Source: Saprospiraceae bacterium (GTDB taxonomy: Bacteria; Bacteroidota; Bacteroidia; Chitinophagales; Saprospiraceae). From it: 10,863 nt of DNA. The DNA is taken from the NCBI GenBank assembly GCA_020849825.1, contig JADZFP010000318.1, forward strand, positions 1-10,863. Direction: 5' to 3'. The notes beneath the pieces were generated by a model. That model was not told the DNA's origin. It did no database searches and saw only the letters and a list, made by a program, of their open reading frames with translations. Both the position numbers and the translations under genes were made by a program. This document shows, one piece after another, positions 1 through 5,880 of this stretch; position 1 is the first letter of the stretch; each line of letters opens with the position of its first letter.

Positions 1-356
1 GCTTGTGCTACCTGAGCGTCGATCTCGGTTTTATCGAGCACGGCCAGCAATTGGCCGGGGCGCACCACATCGCCTTCATCTACATAAATCCGCTGGATGA
101 CGCCGCCGATTTTGAAGGCCAGGCGTTGTTCGGCCGAGGAGCCCAGGATGCCGCTGGCGTGTATGGGCAGGCTGATGGATTGTTGTTGCACCGGGGCCGT
201 ACGTACGACGATGCGCACATCGGATGTTTGGCTGTCCGGATTGGTCTTCGAAACGGCGGGTGCATTGCCACAGCCGCCAAGCAGGTAAAACAGCCCCAGC
301 AGAGCCAGTCCGACCAGACCGGCGGGTATAACGGAGCGCAGGGAAATACGATTCAT
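1..356 (-). CDS. RND efflux periplasmic adaptor (HlyD/MFP family), N-terminal part
   Basis: This is the first 118 codons of a membrane fusion protein; the rest lies beyond the window edge. The ATG is at 356-354. A hydrophobic signal segment (about residues 11-28) ends in the lipobox LGGC with the lipidated Cys at residue 29, so the protein should be an inner-membrane-anchored periplasmic lipoprotein. Residues about 49-80 fit the first strand of the adaptor, and residues about 81-118 (FKIGGVIQRIYVDEGDVVRP) match the biotinyl/lipoyl-like half motif, followed by the start of the alpha-helical hairpin. By family knowledge such adaptors link an RND (AcrB/MexB-like) inner-membrane pump to a TolC-type channel. 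The gene lies 61 bp downstream of the TolC-family gene on the same strand, with no terminator seen between them, so the two are probably co-transcribed. The pump gene is expected to the left of base 1. The substrate cannot be told from the sequence. Confidence 0.93.
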   Translation of the reverse strand, partial: MNRISLRSVIPAGLVGLALLGLFYLLGGCGNAPAVSKTNPDSQTSDVRIVVRTAPVQQQSISLPIHASGILGSSAEQRLAFKIGGVIQRIYVDEGDVVRPGQLLAVLDKTEIDAQVAQ

Positions 357-417
357 CGTGGAGAGGATTGATAAATTTTTGGACAGGTTGATATGAACAG
401 GGTAGATGCCGCCGGAT

Positions 418-1761
418 TTACATGCCGGCCGCTTTGCGGAGCTCTGCTTCCTGGATCAACACGTCGGTCCAGGCCAGTGAAACCTGCAGACGGGCGGTTG
501 TAACGCGGTTTTGGGCATCGAGAAATTCGAGCAGCAGGGCCTGGTTGGCGCGGTATTTATTGTTGACGATACGGAAGGATTCTTCGGCGGCTTTCAGCCC
601 CGCCTGTGCGGTTTGCCAGCTGTATTTGGCGGCTTCCAGTTCATTCCAGGCCTGGGTGACCTGCAGAGCGATCTGTTGCTCTGCCTCGGCGTACTGGTTG
701 CGAATGCGTTCGGTTTCGATGCGGGCCTGTTGCACTTTGGTTTTGTTCTGACCGCCGTTGAAGAGGTCGTAGGTCACGCCGATTTGCCCGATCGCATAGG
801 CTTGTTCTTTGTCGAAGGTGTACCCGAAGCCCTGAAAACCGATCTCGCCGCCGATATAGGCGTCCGGCAGATTGCGGTTGGCTTCCTGGAGCCGCTGGGC
901 CGATTCGGACGCTTGAATACCCGACTGGAGCGCGGCAAACTCTTGCCGGTGTTGTTGGGCATAAGTGATCAGTTCCGGCAGGGCGTAATCGGGCAAGGGC
1001 CGGCGGAGCAGCGAGGTGTCGAGGGTAACTTCGGATTGCAAGTCTCTGTTGATCAGAAAGTTGAAATAAGCCCTGGCGGTATTCTGGTTGCTGCGCAGGC
1101 TGTACACCTCCTTGTCGACCTTGCTCAGTTCGTAGTCGGCCGTGGCCACTACGTCGCGGGTGGCTACGTTGTTTTTGACCAGCGATTCGTTGAAGCGGCG
1201 CAATTCGGTGAGTACGTTGCGGGAATTGATCCAGATCTTCTCGGCTTCCACCGATTGCAGGTAGCGGAGATAGGCGATCGTAATTTGATAGCGGAGTTGC
1301 TGTTCGTAGGCGAGTTTTTCCGCCTCCTTGCTGTCCGACAGGTGGTGCTGAATCTGGCGGTTGTAGCGCAGGTCGGAGTTGAACAAGGGATAGGCAATCT
1401 TGAATTTCGTCTCGTGAAAATTATCAGGCAAAAACTGAATGCTCTGATTGTCAACGCGCTGAGGGCTGTTGAGCGCCATATACACCGGGTTGAGCAGGTC
1501 GCCGATCGGAAGGTCGATGCTGCGGCCGCCGATGGCGCGGGTGTAGTTGGCGTTGAACTGAACGGTAGGGGAGGAGAGGCTTCGGGCCTGCCGGATCGAT
1601 TCCAGGCTTTTTTGCCATTCGAGATTGCGGGTTTTCAAACCCAGGTTGTTGGCAAGCCCCTGGCGAAGGTATTCGTCCAGAACCGGTGAAGCGTACTGTT
1701 GGGCCGCCGACTGTGCAGCCCAAACAACCAACAACAGCATAAAAGGTAGTTTCCGTAACAT
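418..1761 (-). CDS. TolC family outer membrane efflux channel protein
   Basis: A 447-residue outer-membrane factor, the usual size for this family (about 420-490). An N-terminal signal peptide (MLRKLPFMLLLVVWAAQSAA, residues 1-20) is followed by two outer-membrane efflux protein (OEP) repeats at about 28-240 and 255-442. The internal duplication is visible: YPLFNSD at 124-130 and YDLFNGG at 331-337 sit at equivalent strand-to-helix turns, each followed by a long Gln/Glu/Ala-rich helix. The trimer would form the outer-membrane and periplasmic tunnel of a tripartite efflux pump, working with the adaptor encoded just downstream. I prefer the ATG at 1761-1759 to an in-frame TTG two codons earlier because the signal peptide begins cleanly there. 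Stop is TAA. A palindromic operator and a possible promoter lie 28-56 bp upstream of the ATG, so repression by the TetR protein encoded upstream is likely. Confidence 0.95.
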   Translation of the reverse strand: MLRKLPFMLLLVVWAAQSAAQQYASPVLDEYLRQGLANNLGLKTRNLEWQKSLESIRQARSLSSPTVQFNANYTRAIGGRSIDLPIGDLLNPVYMALNSPQRVDNQSIQFLPDNFHETKFKIAYPLFNSDLRYNRQIQHHLSDSKEAEKLAYEQQLRYQITIAYLRYLQSVEAEKIWINSRNVLTELRRFNESLVKNNVATRDVVATADYELSKVDKEVYSLRSNQNTARAYFNFLINRDLQSEVTLDTSLLRRPLPDYALPELITYAQQHRQEFAALQSGIQASESAQRLQEANRNLPDAYIGGEIGFQGFGYTFDKEQAYAIGQIGVTYDLFNGGQNKTKVQQARIETERIRNQYAEAEQQIALQVTQAWNELEAAKYSWQTAQAGLKAAEESFRIVNNKYRANQALLLEFLDAQNRVTTARLQVSLAWTDVLIQEAELRKAAGM

Positions 1762-1784
1762 GGACAAGGTAAATAACGGTATTA

Positions 1785-1817
1785 GATTAATAAACAGTGT
1801 TCAGTAATTGAGGCAAA
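1785..1817 (-). promoter_or_regulatory. Possible tolC-family gene promoter (Bacteroidota type, weak -7)
   Basis: On the minus strand a TTTG (-33 type box, plus-strand 1814-1817) is followed after 21 bases by TATTAATC (plus-strand 1785-1792). The second element matches the Bacteroidota -7 consensus TAnnTTTG only at TA, so this is a weak call. The spacing fits the phylum rule of about 19-21 bases, and the efflux operator lies mainly in the spacer, as it does at the tetR promoter. The TTTG box is part of the T-run of the terminator that ends tetR. Confidence 0.4.
1789..1806. promoter_or_regulatory. Predicted TetR operator O1 (upstream of tolC-family gene)
   Basis: The minus strand reads TACTGAACACTGTTTATT. 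The core TGAACACTGTTTA is a 13-bp palindrome with 5 of 6 half-site pairs matched around one central base. The same 18-mer, differing only at the central base, occurs in inverted orientation at 2543-2560 upstream of tetR. Two such copies flanking a TetR gene and before its likely target are what an autoregulated repressor would use; binding itself is inferred. Confidence 0.8.
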
Positions 1818-1838
1818 AAAAGACACTGCGAGTGTGTC
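1815..1838 (-). terminator. Small intrinsic terminator after tetR
   Basis: On the minus strand a short hairpin (stem ACACT/AGTGT around a CGC loop, or GACAC/GTGTC with a larger loop) is followed immediately by seven Ts. It lies about 70 bp after the tetR stop and just before the second operator. It would limit read-through from tetR into the tolC-family gene, so the efflux genes would depend on their own operator-controlled promoter. The stem is only 5-6 bp, so efficiency may be modest. Confidence 0.55.
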
Positions 1839-1906
1839 GGGCAATATTAATCCGTTGAACGGCCGGAATCGGGGGATGGATCGTCGGATCTTAGGGACCA
1901 AAAGCA

Positions 1907-2518
1907 TCAGATGCTTTCCGCCATTTTCACGATCATGGTAAAAGATTTTTGGGCCAGTTCCTGCCGTTTCTCTTCCGGGTACATTCGCATGCGCTCCCTG
2001 ACGAACAGCGAAACCAGTCCGTGCGCATGGCACCAGAGCGTGTAGGCAATCGTCTCGGTATCGGTGCTTTTGAAATAGCGCTGGTCGACGCAGGCTTGCA
2101 CCGTTTCGGTAAAGAAGCTGTGCACAGCCATGCCGAGGGGCCAACATTGCTGATTTTCAATGAATTCCATTGGCGCCCTCGTGATGAAAAGCAGGTCGTA
2201 CAGGTCGGGGTGCTTCATGCCGAAGTCGACGTACCGCCGCCCGAATTCGACCAGCCGTTCCCAGGGGTTTTCGATGGCGGCGGCAGGCATCACGTGATCG
2301 CGTTTGACCGCGGCCGCTTCGTATTGAAGGGCGGAGAGTATCTCGCTTTTGTCTTTGTAGTACAGATAAATGGTGGCAGGGCTGTACTCGATCGACTCCG
2401 CAATGTTCCGGATGCTGACCGCATCGAGCCCCTTTTCCCGAAAAAGCCGCAGCGCAGCGTCGAGAATGAGCCGGCGCATTTCTTCTTTTTCGCGTTCTTT
2501 TCTTTCAATGATACCCAT
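1907..2518 (-). CDS. TetR/AcrR family transcriptional repressor (WHG-type C-terminal domain)
   Basis: A 203-residue one-domain-pair regulator, typical TetR length. Residues 12-60 form the TetR_N DNA-binding domain: the helix-turn-helix is at about 35-54 (SIRNIAESIEYSPATIYLYY), ending in the family's hallmark Y-x-Y-Y/F-K-x-K. The C-terminal ligand domain contains WCHAHG at 162-167, resembling the WHG-domain subgroup of TetR proteins. The N-terminal tail is strongly charged (RKEREKEE), common in this family. It starts at the ATG at 2518-2516 and ends in TGA. Its promoter holds an 18-bp palindrome in the spacer, and the same site precedes the downstream tolC-family gene. It therefore probably represses itself and the efflux genes until an inducing ligand, not deducible here, binds. 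Confidence 0.95.
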   Translation of the reverse strand: MGIIERKEREKEEMRRLILDAALRLFREKGLDAVSIRNIAESIEYSPATIYLYYKDKSEILSALQYEAAAVKRDHVMPAAAIENPWERLVEFGRRYVDFGMKHPDLYDLLFITRAPMEFIENQQCWPLGMAVHSFFTETVQACVDQRYFKSTDTETIAYTLWCHAHGLVSLFVRERMRMYPEEKRQELAQKSFTMIVKMAESI

Positions 2519-2536
2519 AGCGTTTGGTTAACGCCG

Positions 2537-2568
2537 CAAATATACTGAACAGTGTTTATTTTTGCAAA
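2537..2568 (-). promoter_or_regulatory. tetR promoter (Bacteroidota sigma-ABfr-like)
   Basis: On the minus strand TTTG (plus-strand 2565-2568) is followed after 20 bases by TATATTTG (plus-strand 2537-2544), an exact match to the TTTG-N19-21-TAnnTTTG promoter known from Bacteroides and Flavobacterium. The -7 element lies about 18 bases upstream of the tetR ATG, so the leader would be very short. The operator fills most of the spacer, so bound repressor should block RNA polymerase directly. Confidence 0.75.
2543..2560. promoter_or_regulatory. Predicted TetR operator O2 (in tetR promoter spacer)
   Basis: The plus strand reads TACTGAACAGTGTTTATT, identical to O1 (1789-1806, minus strand) except at the central base. 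The core TGAACAGTGTTTA is palindromic with 5 of 6 half-site pairs matched. It overlaps the last two bases of the tetR -7 box and extends across the promoter spacer. This also places it about 90 bp upstream of the divergent lipoprotein gene at 2652, so an effect on that gene is possible but not shown. Confidence 0.82.
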
Positions 2569-2651
2569 ACGCCTGAAAAAAAACGGCCATCAGCGTAACA
2601 ATTACGAGACAGGGTGGATATTCGGGCATCTTTTCATCTAAATGCTTTTTC

Positions 2652-3257
2652 ATGAAACATCATTTGTTGCTTTTCTTAACCCTGTTTTTAGCCTTTACAG
2701 CCTGTAAAAAAGACAAAAACGACGACGACCAGAATACATCCGACGCCGAGTTTTACATCCTCGGCAAAGTCGATGGCGAATCCTTCCGCCTTGAAGCCAC
2801 CCCGACCAATGACATCGAGATGTCCACTTCCAACAGCGGCAGCATCGGCACGCCGAATTGCGTGTTCGATTACGGCGCTTACCTGGGGGCTTTCGACCAG
2901 AATGTGTTCCCGCAAAGCGGCATCGACTTTATCAGTTATTTCGACGGCGATTGCGCCGATGAAGAAACCCTGTACAACGACCTTTTTCCCACGGGCGCTC
3001 AGGCTTTTTTAAATGAAGCCGTGGGCGGCAAAGGCGTGCAGGTCGTGTACATCGACGCTTCCGGGTTCTATTCGAGCGCCAAGGGCGCCCAGAGCGGCGC
3101 GCAGTTTACGATCACCAAATCGGAAGAAGCCAACGATATTTTCGGTTTGAGCCAGACGATCACCGGCACCATGAAGTGCACCCTGTACGACGAGTTTGGT
3201 AATAAAAAGGAACTCACCGACGGTTCGTTCCGGCTGAATTTCCGCTCGTATTTCTGA
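2652..3257 (+). CDS. Hypothetical surface-type lipoprotein
   Basis: A 201-residue protein of unknown function. Residues 1-17 are a short lipoprotein signal peptide ending FTA before Cys18, the lipidation site. The next residues (KKDKNDDD) are charged and acid-rich, resembling the lipoprotein export signal that sends Bacteroidota lipoproteins to the cell surface. The mature part is predicted beta-rich, with three further cysteines (70, 101, 176) and a C-terminal pattern of the form G-T-x-x-C-x-L-x-x-x-x-G...L-T-D-G-x-F-x-L-x-F (about 172-197). I have seen that pattern in small Bacteroidota lipoproteins of uncharacterised DUF families such as DUF6252-like ones; this link is from memory and weak. 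The gene is divergent from tetR and has its own terminator, so it appears monocistronic. No clear promoter was recognised. Stop is TGA. Confidence 0.85.
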   Translation: MKHHLLLFLTLFLAFTACKKDKNDDDQNTSDAEFYILGKVDGESFRLEATPTNDIEMSTSNSGSIGTPNCVFDYGAYLGAFDQNVFPQSGIDFISYFDGDCADEETLYNDLFPTGAQAFLNEAVGGKGVQVVYIDASGFYSSAKGAQSGAQFTITKSEEANDIFGLSQTITGTMKCTLYDEFGNKKELTDGSFRLNFRSYF

Positions 3258-3282
3258 TAAGCGGCTGTTTTTTACGTACCTA

Positions 3283-3322
3283 CGGGGCTTGTATGCGATG
3301 GCGTGCGAGCCCCGTTTATTTT
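3283..3322 (+). terminator. Strong intrinsic terminator after the lipoprotein gene
   Basis: A 14-bp stem (3283-3296 paired with 3301-3314, three G-T wobbles) closes on a GATG tetraloop and is followed by TTTATTTT (3315-3322). It begins 25 bp after the lipoprotein stop codon. The GC-rich base (CGGGG/CCCCG) and the T-tract make this a convincing Rho-independent terminator for the plus strand. It isolates the lipoprotein from the T9SS cargo gene that starts about 100 bp further on. Confidence 0.88.
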
Positions 3323-3423
3323 GAAAAAAGCAAAACCTCCTGACACGGTAACAAACCCGTTTAGCAGCGTATTTTATCAGGTTACTTGGCATCTTTTACC
3401 CCGAGTTATTAAATGTTATAACC

Positions 3424-4728
3424 ATGAGAAACATTCATCTTTACATCCTTACAGCTTGTTGTTTTGGGTTGTTCTGCCAATCGGCAAGCGCTCAGTTTTT
3501 AGGTCCTTATTTATTGCCGCCGGTTCCAGTGCTCAACAGCCTGGTCATCGACGACATCGACAACAACCATACGCCTGACCTGCTCATCGGCAGGGCGGAC
3601 TCGGTTGCAGCCCTGGGCTGGTATTCAAACAACGGCATCGGGCAATTTGGCTCCTTAAATGTGCTTTCCGCCGATGGAGATCAGTATGACCAGGTAATAA
3701 CGGGCGATCTGGATCAGGACAACGATCCGGACCTGATTCTGATACAAGGCGGCTTGATTAATTGGCGGGCCAACAACGGTAGCGGGAGTTTTGGCGACAC
3801 CATCCTGGTGGGGGCGGCGACGCTGCTCTACCAGGCGATCGACCTGACGGGCGACGAGTATCCTGAAATTATCGCGACCGACGGAGCAAGCCCCTACTTC
3901 TTGCGGAATGACGGATTTGGTAGTTTTGTGCAACAGGTTTATTTAGATTTTATAGCCAATAATTTTACCCCTTTTTTCAACGATATTGACCAGGACGGCG
4001 ACCCGGACCTGTTTCGTCTCGACGGAGCGAGTGGCGGAATTTTTTGGTACAAAAACTTTGGCAACGGTGTTTTTGGCGCCAAAACCTTTATCGGCTCCGC
4101 GAGTAGTTCGACCCTTATCTCGTTGGTTGACATGGATGCCGACGGCGATTCGGATGTATTGGCGGCCCGCCCCGGTCAAATCCGGTGGTTTGCCAACGAG
4201 GGAGGAGGCGTTTTCAACAGCAATCCGCAAGTCATTGATTCTAATCTGCCATTCTATATTCCTATCGCGGAAGCGGCGGATTTTGACCTGGACGGAGACA
4301 AAGACGTTTTCGTGGCGTTGTTGAGCGATCCTGTACTCAACGAACCCGAACGGGGACATTTCAGGTATTATGAAAACCTGGGCGGCGGCTTGTTTGCCAT
4401 TCCTGATTCTTTTGGATTGGCCGCCGGCATTCAACGATTGCTGTTGAATGACATCGACTATGACGGCGATACAGATGTCGGCTTTCGTACCGATTCGATC
4501 GTCGGTTGGTGGGAAAACCTGCTCAACCCGGCGATGATCAGCGGGGCATGTTTCTGGGATAAAAACGAAAACAAGGCGTGGGATGCGGGCGAACCGTATG
4601 CTTACGGGCTTCAACTCAATTTACACCCCACCGGTTGGGTGACCTATACTGATTCCGAAGGTGAATTCAGGTTTTTCGTCGCACCCGGCAATTACTTGCT
4701 CTCTTATGAAACCAACGGCTGCTGGTAG
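3424..4728 (+). CDS. N-terminal fragment: signal peptide, FG-GAP propeller, partial SdrD-B-like domain
   Basis: This is the part translated before the TAG, 434 residues. It keeps the signal peptide and all seven FG-GAP repeats but ends inside the SdrD-B-like domain at ...YETNGCW. With no sorting domain it could be exported to the periplasm but should not be recognised by the type IX system. The ATG at 3424 is the obvious start because the signal peptide follows directly. The calcium loops are well kept, which argues against long decay. Confidence 0.8.
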   Translation: MRNIHLYILTACCFGLFCQSASAQFLGPYLLPPVPVLNSLVIDDIDNNHTPDLLIGRADSVAALGWYSNNGIGQFGSLNVLSADGDQYDQVITGDLDQDNDPDLILIQGGLINWRANNGSGSFGDTILVGAATLLYQAIDLTGDEYPEIIATDGASPYFLRNDGFGSFVQQVYLDFIANNFTPFFNDIDQDGDPDLFRLDGASGGIFWYKNFGNGVFGAKTFIGSASSSTLISLVDMDADGDSDVLAARPGQIRWFANEGGGVFNSNPQVIDSNLPFYIPIAEAADFDLDGDKDVFVALLSDPVLNEPERGHFRYYENLGGGLFAIPDSFGLAAGIQRLLLNDIDYDGDTDVGFRTDSIVGWWENLLNPAMISGACFWDKNENKAWDAGEPYAYGLQLNLHPTGWVTYTDSEGEFRFFVAPGNYLLSYETNGCW

Positions 4729-4755
4729 CTGACGACCGATTCGGCAGAATATCAC

Positions 4756-5880
4756 TTGAGCACCGCCGGAGCGCCCTTGTCCGGTTATTTGTTTGGCTTT
4801 AAAAAAACAAATGAGGATCGGTATGTTCGACCCGTAATAAGTGGTAACCCTGCACAATGTGCCCAGGTGGTCCAATTCAGAATTACCCTGGACAATCGCA
4901 GTTGTAACGAAGGGTCGGGTATGGTGGCGCTGGTACTGGATGAATTGGTGGACTATGTGCCCCTCGGAGTCCCGCCAAGCGCCATCAGCGGAGATACTTT
5001 ATGGTGGAACTTCGATTCGATTGCTCCTTACGGATATGAGCAGATCAATCTGTATCTCCAAATGCCTGATGCGTCGCATACCGGCGATACCCTACATTTC
5101 AAAGCTTTCACGTGGTTGGATGAGCCGGACGGGAGCTTTACTTTCTCGGAATCCTATTCGTATTGGACAGTGGTGCTTTGCTCTTATGACCCGAACGATA
5201 AATTGGTAGACAGGACCTCTATCCCGTATGATTATGACCCTTTGGAAAACGAACTTGTGTACACGATTCGTTTCCAAAATACAGGGAATGACACGGCAAC
5301 GATCGTTCGCCTTCGTGATACCTTGGGTGCCGGCCTGAACTGGGCCAGCCTTCGGCTATTGGGATCGAGTCACCCGTATGAAGTATCCTTGAACGAGCAG
5401 ACGGGCTTGCTGCAATTTACATTCAATAACATCCATCTACCCGATAGTACGACAAACGCACGCGAGAGTCAGGGATTTGTACAATTTGCCATTCAATTAC
5501 AACCGGGCTTGTTGCCGGGTACGATCGTCAGCAACCGCGCGGGCATTTATTTCGACGCTAACCCGGCAGTACTTACCAATACCGTCCAAACACTGGTCTC
5601 GATGCCCCTTGCGTTTCATTCGCCGACGGGCGCCCAGGCCATTCTCGTGGCGCCCAATCCTACGGGCGGCGTTTGTACGTTGCGTTTTTTACAATTGGCA
5701 GGTAAAGCGGGTTCCCTGCAATTATTTAACGCTCAGGGGCAGTTTTTGCAAAGTTTTGCCATTCCGGAAGGCAGTTCTGAATTTACCCTGGATCTGGATA
5801 AATGGCCGGCCGGCCTGTATTGGCTGTATTGGGCGCAGCCGGGGCAAGGCCGTATGGTGAGTAAATTACTCAAACTTTAA
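4756..5880 (+). CDS. C-terminal fragment: DUF11-like adhesion region and T9SS sorting domain
   Basis: The frame is open from the codon after the TAG (4729) to TAA at 5878-5880, with domain content running from the first codons (LTTDSAEYHLS). The first possible initiators are a TTG at 4756 and an ATG at 4921, but neither gives a signal peptide, so an independent product would stay in the cytoplasm and is unlikely to function. It carries the SYDPNDK/NTGND region and the T9SS type A C-terminal domain. It is best read as the second half of the gene starting at 3424. Its last 11 bp overlap the convergent polX-like gene. Confidence 0.6.
   Translation: MSTAGAPLSGYLFGFKKTNEDRYVRPVISGNPAQCAQVVQFRITLDNRSCNEGSGMVALVLDELVDYVPLGVPPSAISGDTLWWNFDSIAPYGYEQINLYLQMPDASHTGDTLHFKAFTWLDEPDGSFTFSESYSYWTVVLCSYDPNDKLVDRTSIPYDYDPLENELVYTIRFQNTGNDTATIVRLRDTLGAGLNWASLRLLGSSHPYEVSLNEQTGLLQFTFNNIHLPDSTTNARESQGFVQFAIQLQPGLLPGTIVSNRAGIYFDANPAVLTNTVQTLVSMPLAFHSPTGAQAILVAPNPTGGVCTLRFLQLAGKAGSLQLFNAQGQFLQSFAIPEGSSEFTLDLDKWPAGLYWLYWAQPGQGRMVSKLLKL

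Larger units (their letters stand above)
3424..5880 (+). pseudogene. T9SS-secreted FG-GAP/VCBS repeat protein, interrupted by an in-frame TAG
   Basis: One 818-codon reading frame with a single stop (TAG, 4726-4728, codon 435) inside it; both halves are in the same frame and the domains continue smoothly across it. Order: signal peptide (1-23, cleavage after SASA's SA, before Q24); seven FG-GAP/VCBS repeats (about 38-366) with calcium-binding D-x-D-x-D-G-D-x-D loops and W-Y/W-F-x-N strands, predicting a seven-bladed propeller; an SdrD B-like domain (about 372-450, CFWDKNENKAWDAGEP then T-D-x-E-G-E-F-x-F), which contains the stop; a DUF11/DUF7619-like beta-sandwich region (about 460-728, with SYDPNDK at 587-593 and YTIRFQNTGNDTA); and a T9SS type A sorting domain (about 740-818, APNPTGG to the C-terminal VSKLLKL). 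The intact product would pass the inner membrane by Sec and the outer membrane by T9SS, probably as a surface or secreted adhesin-like protein. The stop could be a recent nonsense mutation or a sequencing error. Confidence 0.85.

Noticed and set aside
511..1689. Long plus-strand open frame (392 codons) opposite the tolC-family gene
   Set aside because: It lies wholly antisense to a gene with clear OEP homology and a signal peptide. Its translation shows no recognisable domain and reflects codon bias of the opposite strand.
4726..4728. TAG read as an amino acid (genetic code change or programmed read-through)
   Set aside because: The PD40 gene in the same window ends in TAG at 9585-9583, and reading through it would fuse that protein to the UbiA-type enzyme across 15 unrelated codons. 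All other genes end in TAA or TGA. No recoding stem-loop or selenocysteine/pyrrolysine-type element is evident after 4728. A point mutation or error is simpler.
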